The notes under the pieces were generated by a model that saw nothing but the letters and a program-made list of their open reading frames with translations, ran no database searches and was not told the origin of the DNA. A program made the translations under genes and the position numbers. DNA of 64,000 bases, from the NCBI GenBank assembly GCA_964388955.1, contig CAYMCO010000010.1, positions 1-64,000 on the forward strand. Reading direction: 5' to 3'. This DNA is from CAYMCO01 sp964388955. Lineage in GTDB: Bacteria; Chloroflexota; Anaerolineae; Anaerolineales; E44-bin32. Numbering within the stretch: position 1 is the first letter of the stretch; each line of letters starts with the position of its first letter. Positions 57,528 to 64,000 of the stretch are shown here, one piece after another.

Positions 57528-60386
57528 ATGGCCACCGTGCACATCATCCCCCATACGCATTGGGATCGAGAATGGTACCAGCCATTCCAGGTGTACCGTG
57601 TGCGTCTCGTTCACCTGATCGACTACTTGCTGGATCTGCTCGAACGGGATCCGGACTATCCCTGTTTCACTCTCGATGGACAGGTGGTTCTCCTGGAGGA
57701 TTATCTCGCCATACGTGGAGGCAACCGCGGGCGGCTCAAAGATCACGTGCGAAGCGGAAGGTTGATGATCGGCCCGTGGTATGTGCTTCCGGATGAGTTC
57801 CTCGTCCATCCGGAATCGCTGATCCGCAACTTGCTGCGGGGCCGATCCATCGGTGATGATTTTGGGGGGGTTATGCCCGTCGGCTATCTGCCCGACCCTT
57901 TCGGGCATATCGGGCAGATGCCCCAGATCCTCGCCGGATTCGGCATCCATTCAGCCGCGCTGCGCAGGGGCCTTTCCGATGAAACCTGCGAGCTCCGATG
58001 GGAATCCCCCGATGGCAGCCAAGTCCTGCTTGCCTACCTGCGGGAGGGCTACGACAACGCAGCACGCATGCCGGCAGATCCTCAGAACTTCGAGCGGACG
58101 ATCCGCGAATTGAGCGATCGGCTGCGACCGTTCTGCGCGAGCAACCAGATACTTTTGATGAACGGGACCGACCACCATGAACCGCAGGCCGAGATCCCCT
58201 CATTGATCGCCGGCGTGGGGATGGGCGCGGACAGGATCAAGATCTCCTCTCTCCCAACCTACTTCTCGGCACTCCGAGCGGACATCACCAGGGGAGACCT
58301 TGCACCCCCGCTGGTGAAGGGGGAATTGCGGGACCCAAAGCGGCATCACTTGCTCGCGGGCGTGCTTTCCAGCCGGGTCCGGATCAAGCAGCAGAACAAC
58401 CACTGCGAGACCGCGCTGCTCAGGTTCGCCGAGCCGCTGGCCGCTTTCGCCCGCCCATTCCGGCAGCGGCTGAACGATCGAACAGTCTGGTCGGGACACC
58501 TCACCGCGCCTCCTGTCCGCAGGCCGCGCGAACTGCTGCGCGAGGCCTGGCGGCTGCTGCTCCTGTGCCACCCCCATGATTCGATCTGCGGCTGTTCCAT
58601 CGACCAGGTGCACAAGGAGATGGTAGATCGCTTCGATCAAGCACTTCAGATCGCAGAAGAGGTCATCCAGCAGAGCATGCAGCTCATCGCGAGGAATGTC
58701 GACACACGGTCCGCCGCGCCGCCACGAGCCGCAGCAAGCCTGGTGGTCTTCAACCCTACCCATGCCCCGGCAACCGCGCGTGTTCGCTGTAGGATTGAGC
58801 TCCCGGCCGGCCTCGAGCCGTTCCAGATCCTGGGCCCGGAGGGGAAGGTCGCTCCCCATCGAATAGTCGAATCGAGAGGGCGGTCTCTGGCGGATCTGGA
58901 GTTGGATCGAGAAGGCTTGATTGGCCTGCTGTCGACGGTCCATGATGGCCGCATTCTCGGCCTTTCGATCCAGTCCGTGGCAGTGCTTCCAGGGACAGAT
59001 TGCGCCACCGTCGATGTGGTCCTGGCGCAGGATGCGCCTCCAAACCAGGGCGCCGCCGCCGCCGGGCTGGAGCGCATTGGAGCCCTGCTGGAAGACCCGG
59101 CCATCGAGCGCTTCAGGGCCCTGGCTCACTTTGCAACCGAGACGACCTTCGAGATGTTGGCATCGAACGTCCCCGGATTGGGCTACAAGACTTACTCTCT
59201 CCTCCCCGCGGCGTCGCCGCCCGAGGGGGGCCGATCTGCCTCCGCCGGCACCATCCGGCGCGGCGACCTCTCGCTGCAGGTCGACAAGCAGGGAAGATTC
59301 GCCCTCACCCAGCTCAGTACCGGCCTGCATTTCGAAGGGCTGTTCGGCTTCCGGGATGTGGGGGAGGCCGGTGATAGCTACACGCATGCGGCGATTGAGG
59401 CCGATCAGCCGATCGAATCGCCGCTCGGGCCCGTAGCGGTTTCTCGGGGGTGCGACCCGCTGGGAGAAGGACTTCACATTCAAATGGAGGTGGAGCTGCC
59501 GGCTGAGCTGACCCCGGACCGGGCCGCCCGCAGCGGCTCGCAAGTTGTGATGCCCGTGGAGATTGACGCCCGGCTTTCAACGGGGATCCCCCGCCTAGAC
59601 TGCAACGTGCGGCTCGTCAACACAGCTCGGGACCACCGCCTTCAGCTCCTGTTCCCCATCGGTGGGGAAGCGGACGCCGCATACTACGGGGGTCATTTCG
59701 AGATCCTGGAAGTCCCCACAACGATACCCCGGGGCGGCCCCGATTGGGCGGAGCAACCCGTCGCTGAACGACCGATGCTCGGCTTTGTGGCCGCCCGGCG
59801 CAGACGCGATGGCGCGGGCTTGATGATCGCCTGCAGGGGACTGAGGGAGGCGAGCGTCTCGCCGGAGGGGGAGATCTGCGTCACACTCCTGAGATGTTTC
59901 GGCTGGCTATCCAGCGACGATCTGCCCTCCCGGAAGGGCGGCGCGGGCCCCAGCGTGCCCGTGCCCGGCGGACAATCCGCGGGGGAGCATCGTTTCGAGG
60001 TCAGCCTGATTCCTTTTCAAGGCGATTTCCACGCTGCCAGGCTCCAGGCCGAGGCATTTCTCTCCGGCATGTCAACGGCGGGCACCGGCCTGCACCCGGG
60101 CGAACTACCCCACACCGCATCCTTCCTGGACATCGACCCCGCTGGCCGGTTTGCCATCACCGGGGTGAAGGAAACGGAGTCGGGGGAGGGGATGGTCGTC
60201 CGGGGTGTCAACCTGGGGGACGCACCGATTCACACCACTCTCAGGAGCCTGTGGCCCCTGCGTGCCGCCTGGCGGGCGCGACTAGACGAGGAAAAGTTGG
60301 AGCCGTGCGGGTTCACGGATCGCGAGCTGGCCTTCGACGCCGGTCCGCATGAGATCGTGACCCACCGCCTGGTGTTCGAGACGTAA
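57528..60386 (+). CDS. Alpha-mannosidase, glycoside hydrolase family 38
   Basis: A 952-residue cytosolic enzyme (no signal peptide). IIPHTHWDREWYQPF (about residues 6-20) gives the metal-binding His and Asp of GH38; the nucleophile is D123 in GYLPDPFGHIGQMPQILAGF. The His of LLLCHPHDSICGCSIDQVHK near 350 completes the zinc site. The C-terminal two-thirds are the usual beta-sandwich domains. It removes alpha-mannose from glycans or free oligosaccharides, possibly recycled from the surface polymer. The start ATG 57528 follows a 103-bp gap behind sseA. The MFS gene downstream converges on it. Confidence 0.92.
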   Translation: MATVHIIPHTHWDREWYQPFQVYRVRLVHLIDYLLDLLERDPDYPCFTLDGQVVLLEDYLAIRGGNRGRLKDHVRSGRLMIGPWYVLPDEFLVHPESLIRNLLRGRSIGDDFGGVMPVGYLPDPFGHIGQMPQILAGFGIHSAALRRGLSDETCELRWESPDGSQVLLAYLREGYDNAARMPADPQNFERTIRELSDRLRPFCASNQILLMNGTDHHEPQAEIPSLIAGVGMGADRIKISSLPTYFSALRADITRGDLAPPLVKGELRDPKRHHLLAGVLSSRVRIKQQNNHCETALLRFAEPLAAFARPFRQRLNDRTVWSGHLTAPPVRRPRELLREAWRLLLLCHPHDSICGCSIDQVHKEMVDRFDQALQIAEEVIQQSMQLIARNVDTRSAAPPRAAASLVVFNPTHAPATARVRCRIELPAGLEPFQILGPEGKVAPHRIVESRGRSLADLELDREGLIGLLSTVHDGRILGLSIQSVAVLPGTDCATVDVVLAQDAPPNQGAAAAGLERIGALLEDPAIERFRALAHFATETTFEMLASNVPGLGYKTYSLLPAASPPEGGRSASAGTIRRGDLSLQVDKQGRFALTQLSTGLHFEGLFGFRDVGEAGDSYTHAAIEADQPIESPLGPVAVSRGCDPLGEGLHIQMEVELPAELTPDRAARSGSQVVMPVEIDARLSTGIPRLDCNVRLVNTARDHRLQLLFPIGGEADAAYYGGHFEILEVPTTIPRGGPDWAEQPVAERPMLGFVAARRRRDGAGLMIACRGLREASVSPEGEICVTLLRCFGWLSSDDLPSRKGGAGPSVPVPGGQSAGEHRFEVSLIPFQGDFHAARLQAEAFLSGMSTAGTGLHPGELPHTASFLDIDPAGRFAITGVKETESGEGMVVRGVNLGDAPIHTTLRSLWPLRAAWRARLDEEKLEPCGFTDRELAFDAGPHEIVTHRLVFET

Positions 60387-60485
60387 GGGGGCTGTGGGGT
60401 GCATCCGGCCATCTCTGGCAGACCAGCCCTTCCCAGACATTGATGACCCTCGGCCCTGAGTAACCATGCGCCGCCCCGCCCGGCC

Positions 60486-61679
60486 TCAGTTGGAGCGGGC
60501 CTCTTCGAAAGTCGGCCGATTGACGCGCAGGGAGAGGCCGAGCAATCCCGACAACAGCGCCATCGCCGCAGTGGCCTGGAACAGCAGGTCGAAGCCCATG
60601 TGATCGGCCAGGATGCCGCTGAAATAGGTTCCAACTGCCCCACTCGCAAAGGTGAACCCCAGCACCAAGCCCGACGCAGCCCCCATCCGTCGCGGCATCA
60701 TATTCTGCGCCACGACGACCAGGATCGAGTGCGCCGCCCCCGTGAGCGCGCCGGCCAAAGGCGTGATCAGATAGGTCCAACTGGTGCTCCCATAGCGCGG
60801 GTACATCAGCAGCGGTACTCCGGCCGCCAGCAGGGTGATCACAACCACCTGCTTGCGGCCGTAGCGATCACCGAGCCAGCCGCCGGTGACGGTCCCCAAT
60901 GCCCCGCCGGCGGTGAAAGATGAAGCGATCAGGCCGTAGATTGCCGGGCGGAACCCCAAGTCGCTGAAGTACTTCGGCAGGAACACCATCATGTTTTGCT
61001 GCGCCCATGAGCGAAATGCGATGAGCAGTGCGAAGAGGCTGAACCGCAGCCATGCCCCGGCTTGGGGGCGGCGACGCGGGCCGGTGCTCTGCCACCTTTC
61101 GGCGGTGGTCAGCGAATGGTTTCCCCCGCTCAATTCCCGCCCGGCGTTGAGCGCGATGGGCACGATCCCTACCAGCATCAAGAGCAAACCCGGCGGCCCC
61201 CAGCGCTCTAGAATCGGGCCGCCGATGGCGGGTCCCAAGGAGTAGCCACCTGAGCCAAAGAGGAAGAACAGGGAGGCGGCAGTCGCCTCCCGCCCGCGGA
61301 ACTGTTCCTGGCTGATTTGCGTGGCTTCCATCGCTCCCGCGGGGTGGAAGGCGCCGGAACCCACGGAAGCCACCACCAGGAACACCAGCGGCCATTGGCC
61401 GGGGGTGAGCACTGCAAGCGAGAAGAACAATCCCATCCACAGCACACCGCCGGCGGCCAGCCAGCGGGCGCCGGCCCGATCCGCCAACCAGCCGAACAGC
61501 GGTTGGGAAATTGAACCCATGAGTGTGGACAACGTGCCCACCAAGCCGATTACCGCATTGGTCAGGCCGAGCGGCACGCTGAACATCGCCAGCAGCATGG
61601 AGCGCTGCCCGCTGAGCAGGTCTACTGCGAGATGGGCCAGCCCATTGGAGATAAACGCCCGATTGCGAAACAGGCTCAA
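60486..61679 (-). CDS. MFS transporter (fosmidomycin-resistance/nucleoside-type)
   Basis: A 397-residue protein with about twelve spans. GWLADRAGARWLAAGG and GWLGDRYGRKQVVVITLLAA are the two loop motifs of the MFS fold, the second a good G-x3-D-R-x-G-R-R/K. The overall order, including the FHPAGAMEATQ segment, resembles the Fsr-type group, which exports small molecules. The start is TTG 61679, whose last two bases overlap the nadD stop (TTGA), so it is coupled to nadD. Substrate unknown. An MFS gene coupled to nadD-obg is not a usual arrangement. Confidence 0.85.
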   Translation of the reverse strand: MSLFRNRAFISNGLAHLAVDLLSGQRSMLLAMFSVPLGLTNAVIGLVGTLSTLMGSISQPLFGWLADRAGARWLAAGGVLWMGLFFSLAVLTPGQWPLVFLVVASVGSGAFHPAGAMEATQISQEQFRGREATAASLFFLFGSGGYSLGPAIGGPILERWGPPGLLLMLVGIVPIALNAGRELSGGNHSLTTAERWQSTGPRRRPQAGAWLRFSLFALLIAFRSWAQQNMMVFLPKYFSDLGFRPAIYGLIASSFTAGGALGTVTGGWLGDRYGRKQVVVITLLAAGVPLLMYPRYGSTSWTYLITPLAGALTGAAHSILVVVAQNMMPRRMGAASGLVLGFTFASGAVGTYFSGILADHMGFDLLFQATAAMALLSGLLGLSLRVNRPTFEEARSN

Positions 61680-62278
61680 GTGTAAAGCCCCTTCTCACGA
61701 ATGAGCCGGTCGACGGACGCCGGGAGAAGATGGCGGTAGGGGATCCCTTCCCGCACCCTGCGGCGAATCTCGCGGGCGGAGATGCGGATGAATGCCGTGT
61801 CGATGAAGCGTGCCTTCTCCGTGACCCCCGGCAGCTTCCCCTCCAGAGCCGCCAAATCCAGATCGACATCCGGTCGATGCCAGACGCCGAGCAAATCGCA
61901 CAAGGCCAGCAGCTCGCCCGGCGACTTCCACTCGCTCAGCTCCACCAGGGAATCCGAGCCCATCAAGAACGCGAAGCGGCCATCCGGATTTCTTGTCCGG
62001 AGCCACTTCATGGTATCCACACTATAGTGGGGCCCCGGGCGGTCGACGTCCGCCCTGGAAACTGAAAAACCCCGGTACCCGCGGATCGCCGACCGGACCA
62101 AGTCCAAGCGATCCTCGATCGGGCTGATTTGTCGATCCAACTTGTGGGGGGGGACCCCGGTGGGCACCCAGAGCACCCTCTGCAGACCCAGGAAGATCCT
62201 GGCCTCTTCCGCCAGTATGATATGCCCCACGTGTGGAGGGTCGAAAGTGCCCCCAAAGACGCCGATCATTCCTGCCAT
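61676..62278 (-). CDS. nadD: Nicotinate-nucleotide adenylyltransferase
   Basis: A 200-residue enzyme that makes deamido-NAD from nicotinate mononucleotide and ATP. MIGVFGGTFDPPHVGHIILA holds the GxFDPxHxGH nucleotidyltransferase motif, and FIRISAREIRRRVREG holds the ISxxxxR motif at the C-terminus. Length is normal. The ATG at 62278 overlaps the obg stop by 13 bp, and its own stop overlaps the MFS start. The obg-nadD pair is a common arrangement, often with rsfS, which here lies elsewhere. Confidence 0.95.
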   Translation of the reverse strand: MAGMIGVFGGTFDPPHVGHIILAEEARIFLGLQRVLWVPTGVPPHKLDRQISPIEDRLDLVRSAIRGYRGFSVSRADVDRPGPHYSVDTMKWLRTRNPDGRFAFLMGSDSLVELSEWKSPGELLALCDLLGVWHRPDVDLDLAALEGKLPGVTEKARFIDTAFIRISAREIRRRVREGIPYRHLLPASVDRLIREKGLYT

Positions 62279-63534
62279 TCGAGTTCCGCCTCCCCGATTC
62301 GAACCGTGTCCCCTTCCTTGGCGCCAGCCTCCCTCAAGGCCCGCTCCACGCCCCAGCGAGCCATCAGATGCTGAAATCGGCGCACCGCCTCATCATACTG
62401 CCAGTATGTGCGCGCCGCCGCTCGCTCCACAGCTTCGCCCTTCACCCGCCAGATGCCCTCCGACTCGCGAGCGATCGTGAACTGTCGCGGATCGGCCTCA
62501 GGCCGGTAGACAGGTAATTCTTCGGACTCCGCCGGCATCTCCACCGGCCCCTCACGCTGGGCGCGCAGGGCAGCGTAAAGCACCTCCCGTAGATTCTGCC
62601 TTGCCAGAGCCGATATCGGAATGACTGACCGGCCGAACTCGGCAAACTTGGCCTGGATCTCATCGAGCCGGGCCTGGACGTGCGGAAGGTCGATCTTGTT
62701 CAATGCGATCACCTGCGGTTTGCGCGCCAGCCCCTCGTCGAAGGCGGCCAGTTCGGCGTTCACCTGCGAAAAATCGGCCACGGGGTCCTGAGAGGAACCG
62801 TCGAGGAGGTGGATCAGAACGCGTGTTCGCTGGATATGCCTCAGAAAACCGACCCCCAAGCCCGCCCCCTTGTGGGCGCCCTCGATCAGGCCAGGGATAT
62901 CCGCCAACACCAGTGATGTCCCCTCCTCCAAATCGACTACACCCAGATTCGGATGCAAAGTTGTGAACGGATAGTCCCCGATTTTGGGTTTGGCATTGCT
63001 GACTGCCGCCAGGAAGGTCGATTTCCCGGCGTTGGGCAGACCGATGATCCCCACGTCGGCCAGCAAACGCAGTTCCAGCAGCAGCCAGCGCGCCTCTCCC
63101 TGTTCCCCCTTCTCGGCCATGCGCGGCGCTCGATTCTTGGAGGTGGCGAAACGGGCGTTGCCCCTGCCCGGGCTTCCGCCCTCGCACACGACCAGCCGCT
63201 CATCCGCTTCCACCAGGTCGCCAAGCATCTCGCCCGTGGCCTCTTCCCGCACCACTGTCCCCGGCGGGATCCGAATGACCAGATCCTCGCCTGACCGGCC
63301 GGTCCGCTTGGCCGGTCCGCCGTTCGCCCCGTCTTCGGCCGTATAATGGGTGCGGTGCCGGAGCGGAGACAGCGTATTCATGGTCGGCGAGACCTGCAGA
63401 ACGACCTCCCCGCCGCGGCCGCCATCCCCCCCGTCAGGGCCGCCGCGCGGGACATACTTCTCACGGCGGAAATGTACGATTCCGTCCCCGCCTTTCCCCG
63501 CCCGGACAAAAATGCGAGCTTCATCCAGGAACAT
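62266..63534 (-). CDS. obg: GTPase Obg
   Basis: A 422-residue GTPase for 50S ribosome assembly and stress response. The Gly-rich Obg fold begins FLDEARIFVRAGKGGDGIVH and includes YVPRGGPDGGDGGRGGEVVL. The G domain has GLPNAGKSTF (G1), DIPGLIEGAHKGAG (G3) and NKID (G4). A C-terminal OCT domain follows (about 340-422: RQFTIARESEGIWRVKGE, REAGAKEGDTVRIGEAELEW). ATG 63534 matches the family start exactly; a longer frame to 63597 only adds an unrelated lead. It shares the 135-bp spacer with the divergent rex gene. Confidence 0.96.
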   Translation of the reverse strand: MFLDEARIFVRAGKGGDGIVHFRREKYVPRGGPDGGDGGRGGEVVLQVSPTMNTLSPLRHRTHYTAEDGANGGPAKRTGRSGEDLVIRIPPGTVVREEATGEMLGDLVEADERLVVCEGGSPGRGNARFATSKNRAPRMAEKGEQGEARWLLLELRLLADVGIIGLPNAGKSTFLAAVSNAKPKIGDYPFTTLHPNLGVVDLEEGTSLVLADIPGLIEGAHKGAGLGVGFLRHIQRTRVLIHLLDGSSQDPVADFSQVNAELAAFDEGLARKPQVIALNKIDLPHVQARLDEIQAKFAEFGRSVIPISALARQNLREVLYAALRAQREGPVEMPAESEELPVYRPEADPRQFTIARESEGIWRVKGEAVERAAARTYWQYDEAVRRFQHLMARWGVERALREAGAKEGDTVRIGEAELEWQE

Positions 63535-63669
63535 CGGCCGCTTTCGATGGCAGGAAGCCTGCCCCGGCATAGGTGTACAATTCGGCCAATATTTCATGTG
63601 TTACACTTGGCACTATTGGCCCATCCATGATAGAGTTTGACCGCCGTACATAGTACATTGGAGTCCCTT
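63535..63669. promoter_or_regulatory. Divergent promoter region obg / rex
   Basis: A 135-bp spacer with AT-richer stretches (ATATTTCATGTG, GTACATAGTACATT). No clear Rex operator (TTGTGAA-N4-TTCACAA type) was found, although rex genes often regulate themselves. GGAG lies 6 bases before the rex ATG. Confidence 0.35.
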
Positions 63670-64000
63670 ATGAACAGTTTCCCAGTTCCAGACATTATAG
63701 TTGGCCGATTGCCCGTCTATCTGCGTGCGCTGACCGAAATGGCGATCGAAGGCAAGGAAATCACATCCTCGCAGGAGTTGGGGCGACGCCTGGGGGTATC
63801 ATCGGCGCAAATCCGCAAAGATCTTTCCCAGTTCGGCGAGTTCGGAAAGCAAGGAACTGGATACCACGTCTCCTATCTGACAGAACAGCTGCGTCGCATC
63901 CTCAACCTCGAGAAGGTCTGGGACATGGCGGTCATCGGCGCTGGCTCCCTCGGGACCGCGCTTGCCAACTACGGCGGTTTTCTCAACCGGGGCTTCAATG
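63670..64000 (+). CDS. rex: Redox-sensing transcriptional repressor Rex (5' part)
   Basis: The first 110 codons; the gene runs off the window. Rex senses the NADH/NAD+ ratio and represses fermentative and respiratory genes. The N-terminal winged helix reads PDIIVGRLPVYLRALTEMAI, then SSQELGRRLGVSSAQIRKDL and SQFGEFGKQGTGY, the family's most conserved stretch. The Rossmann domain begins VWDMAVIGAGSLGTALANYG. ATG 63670 has GGAG six bases upstream. It is divergent from obg. Confidence 0.95.
   Translation, partial: MNSFPVPDIIVGRLPVYLRALTEMAIEGKEITSSQELGRRLGVSSAQIRKDLSQFGEFGKQGTGYHVSYLTEQLRRILNLEKVWDMAVIGAGSLGTALANYGGFLNRGFN

Noticed and set aside
63561..63669. A Rex operator between obg and rex
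   Set aside because: AATATTTCATG resembles half of a site, but the other half does not match, so there is no real palindrome.
1..64000. tRNA or rRNA genes
   Set aside because: I looked for T-arm-like GGTTCGA strings and rRNA landmarks in the spacers; the few GGTTCGA hits have no tRNA arms. A tRNAscan-SE run would be decisive.

Overview
The window is high-GC DNA that looks like a Chloroflexota (probably Anaerolineae-like) chromosome, most likely from a draft or metagenome-assembled genome. The reasons are the Thr-Pro-rich (TPTxTPT) surface proteins, TadE/TadG/Flp-type pilin genes, repeat-rich intergenic DNA full of C/T runs, the style of housekeeping genes (rsfS, thpR, secD-secF, obg-nadD, rex), and one 100-N scaffold gap inside a repeat. 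The taxonomic call is inference; there is no rRNA gene or other decisive marker here.

Layout. (1) 0.3-14.5 kb: a surface-glycan cluster on the + strand. It has an ABC-2 polysaccharide exporter (Wzm/Wzt-like), three methyltransferases, a DUF115/MptE-like protein, two GT2 and three GT4 glycosyltransferases, and a WbaP-type initiating sugar-phosphate transferase. GC falls visibly inside the 3' part of the wzt-like gene and rises again at about 9.15 kb, so the middle looks like a swapped cassette. (2) 14.5-15.4 kb: a decayed Tat-exported sulfatase-like pseudogene. (3) 15.6-29.2 kb: mostly cellular genes: a histone-deacetylase-family enzyme, a huge acidic TPR protein with about 20 Trp-Leu motifs, ndk, thpR/LOG-family gene/rsfS, a CBS-ACT protein, an L,D-transpeptidase, a SpoIIE-type phosphatase, a P-loop protein, secD and secF. 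The intergenic spaces carry three copies of a dispersed repeat, one with its core inverted, and a nested palindrome. (4) 29.4-52.1 kb: a surface-structure locus, mostly on the - strand. It has a 1967-residue adhesin-like protein that begins with a Flp-pilin-like segment, a second Thr-Pro-rich protein interrupted by the scaffold gap, two histidine kinases, a response regulator, a REC-GGDEF diguanylate cyclase, TadG-like and two TadE-like proteins, an A24 prepilin peptidase and a short Flp-like pilin. (5) 52.3-64 kb: a JAMM metalloprotease, an aspartase/fumarase, a ferredoxin, a DMT transporter, a zinc-ribbon protein, a 3-mercaptopyruvate-type sulfurtransferase, a GH38 alpha-mannosidase, an MFS transporter, nadD, obg and the 5' part of rex.

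How they may work together. The glycan genes can build a lipid-linked polymer, cap or decorate it by methylation, and export it through Wzm/Wzt. The Tad-like proteins share a G|QxxxE processing motif that the prepilin peptidase at 49.5-50.3 kb could cleave. The giant protein carries the same motif, so it may be a pilin-anchored adhesin. The kinases and the diguanylate cyclase between these genes are natural candidates for controlling it. The most interesting signals are the Flp-pilin/adhesin fusion, an unrecognised module of about 165 residues present five times in two proteins, and the dispersed repeat whose core appears to have flipped.
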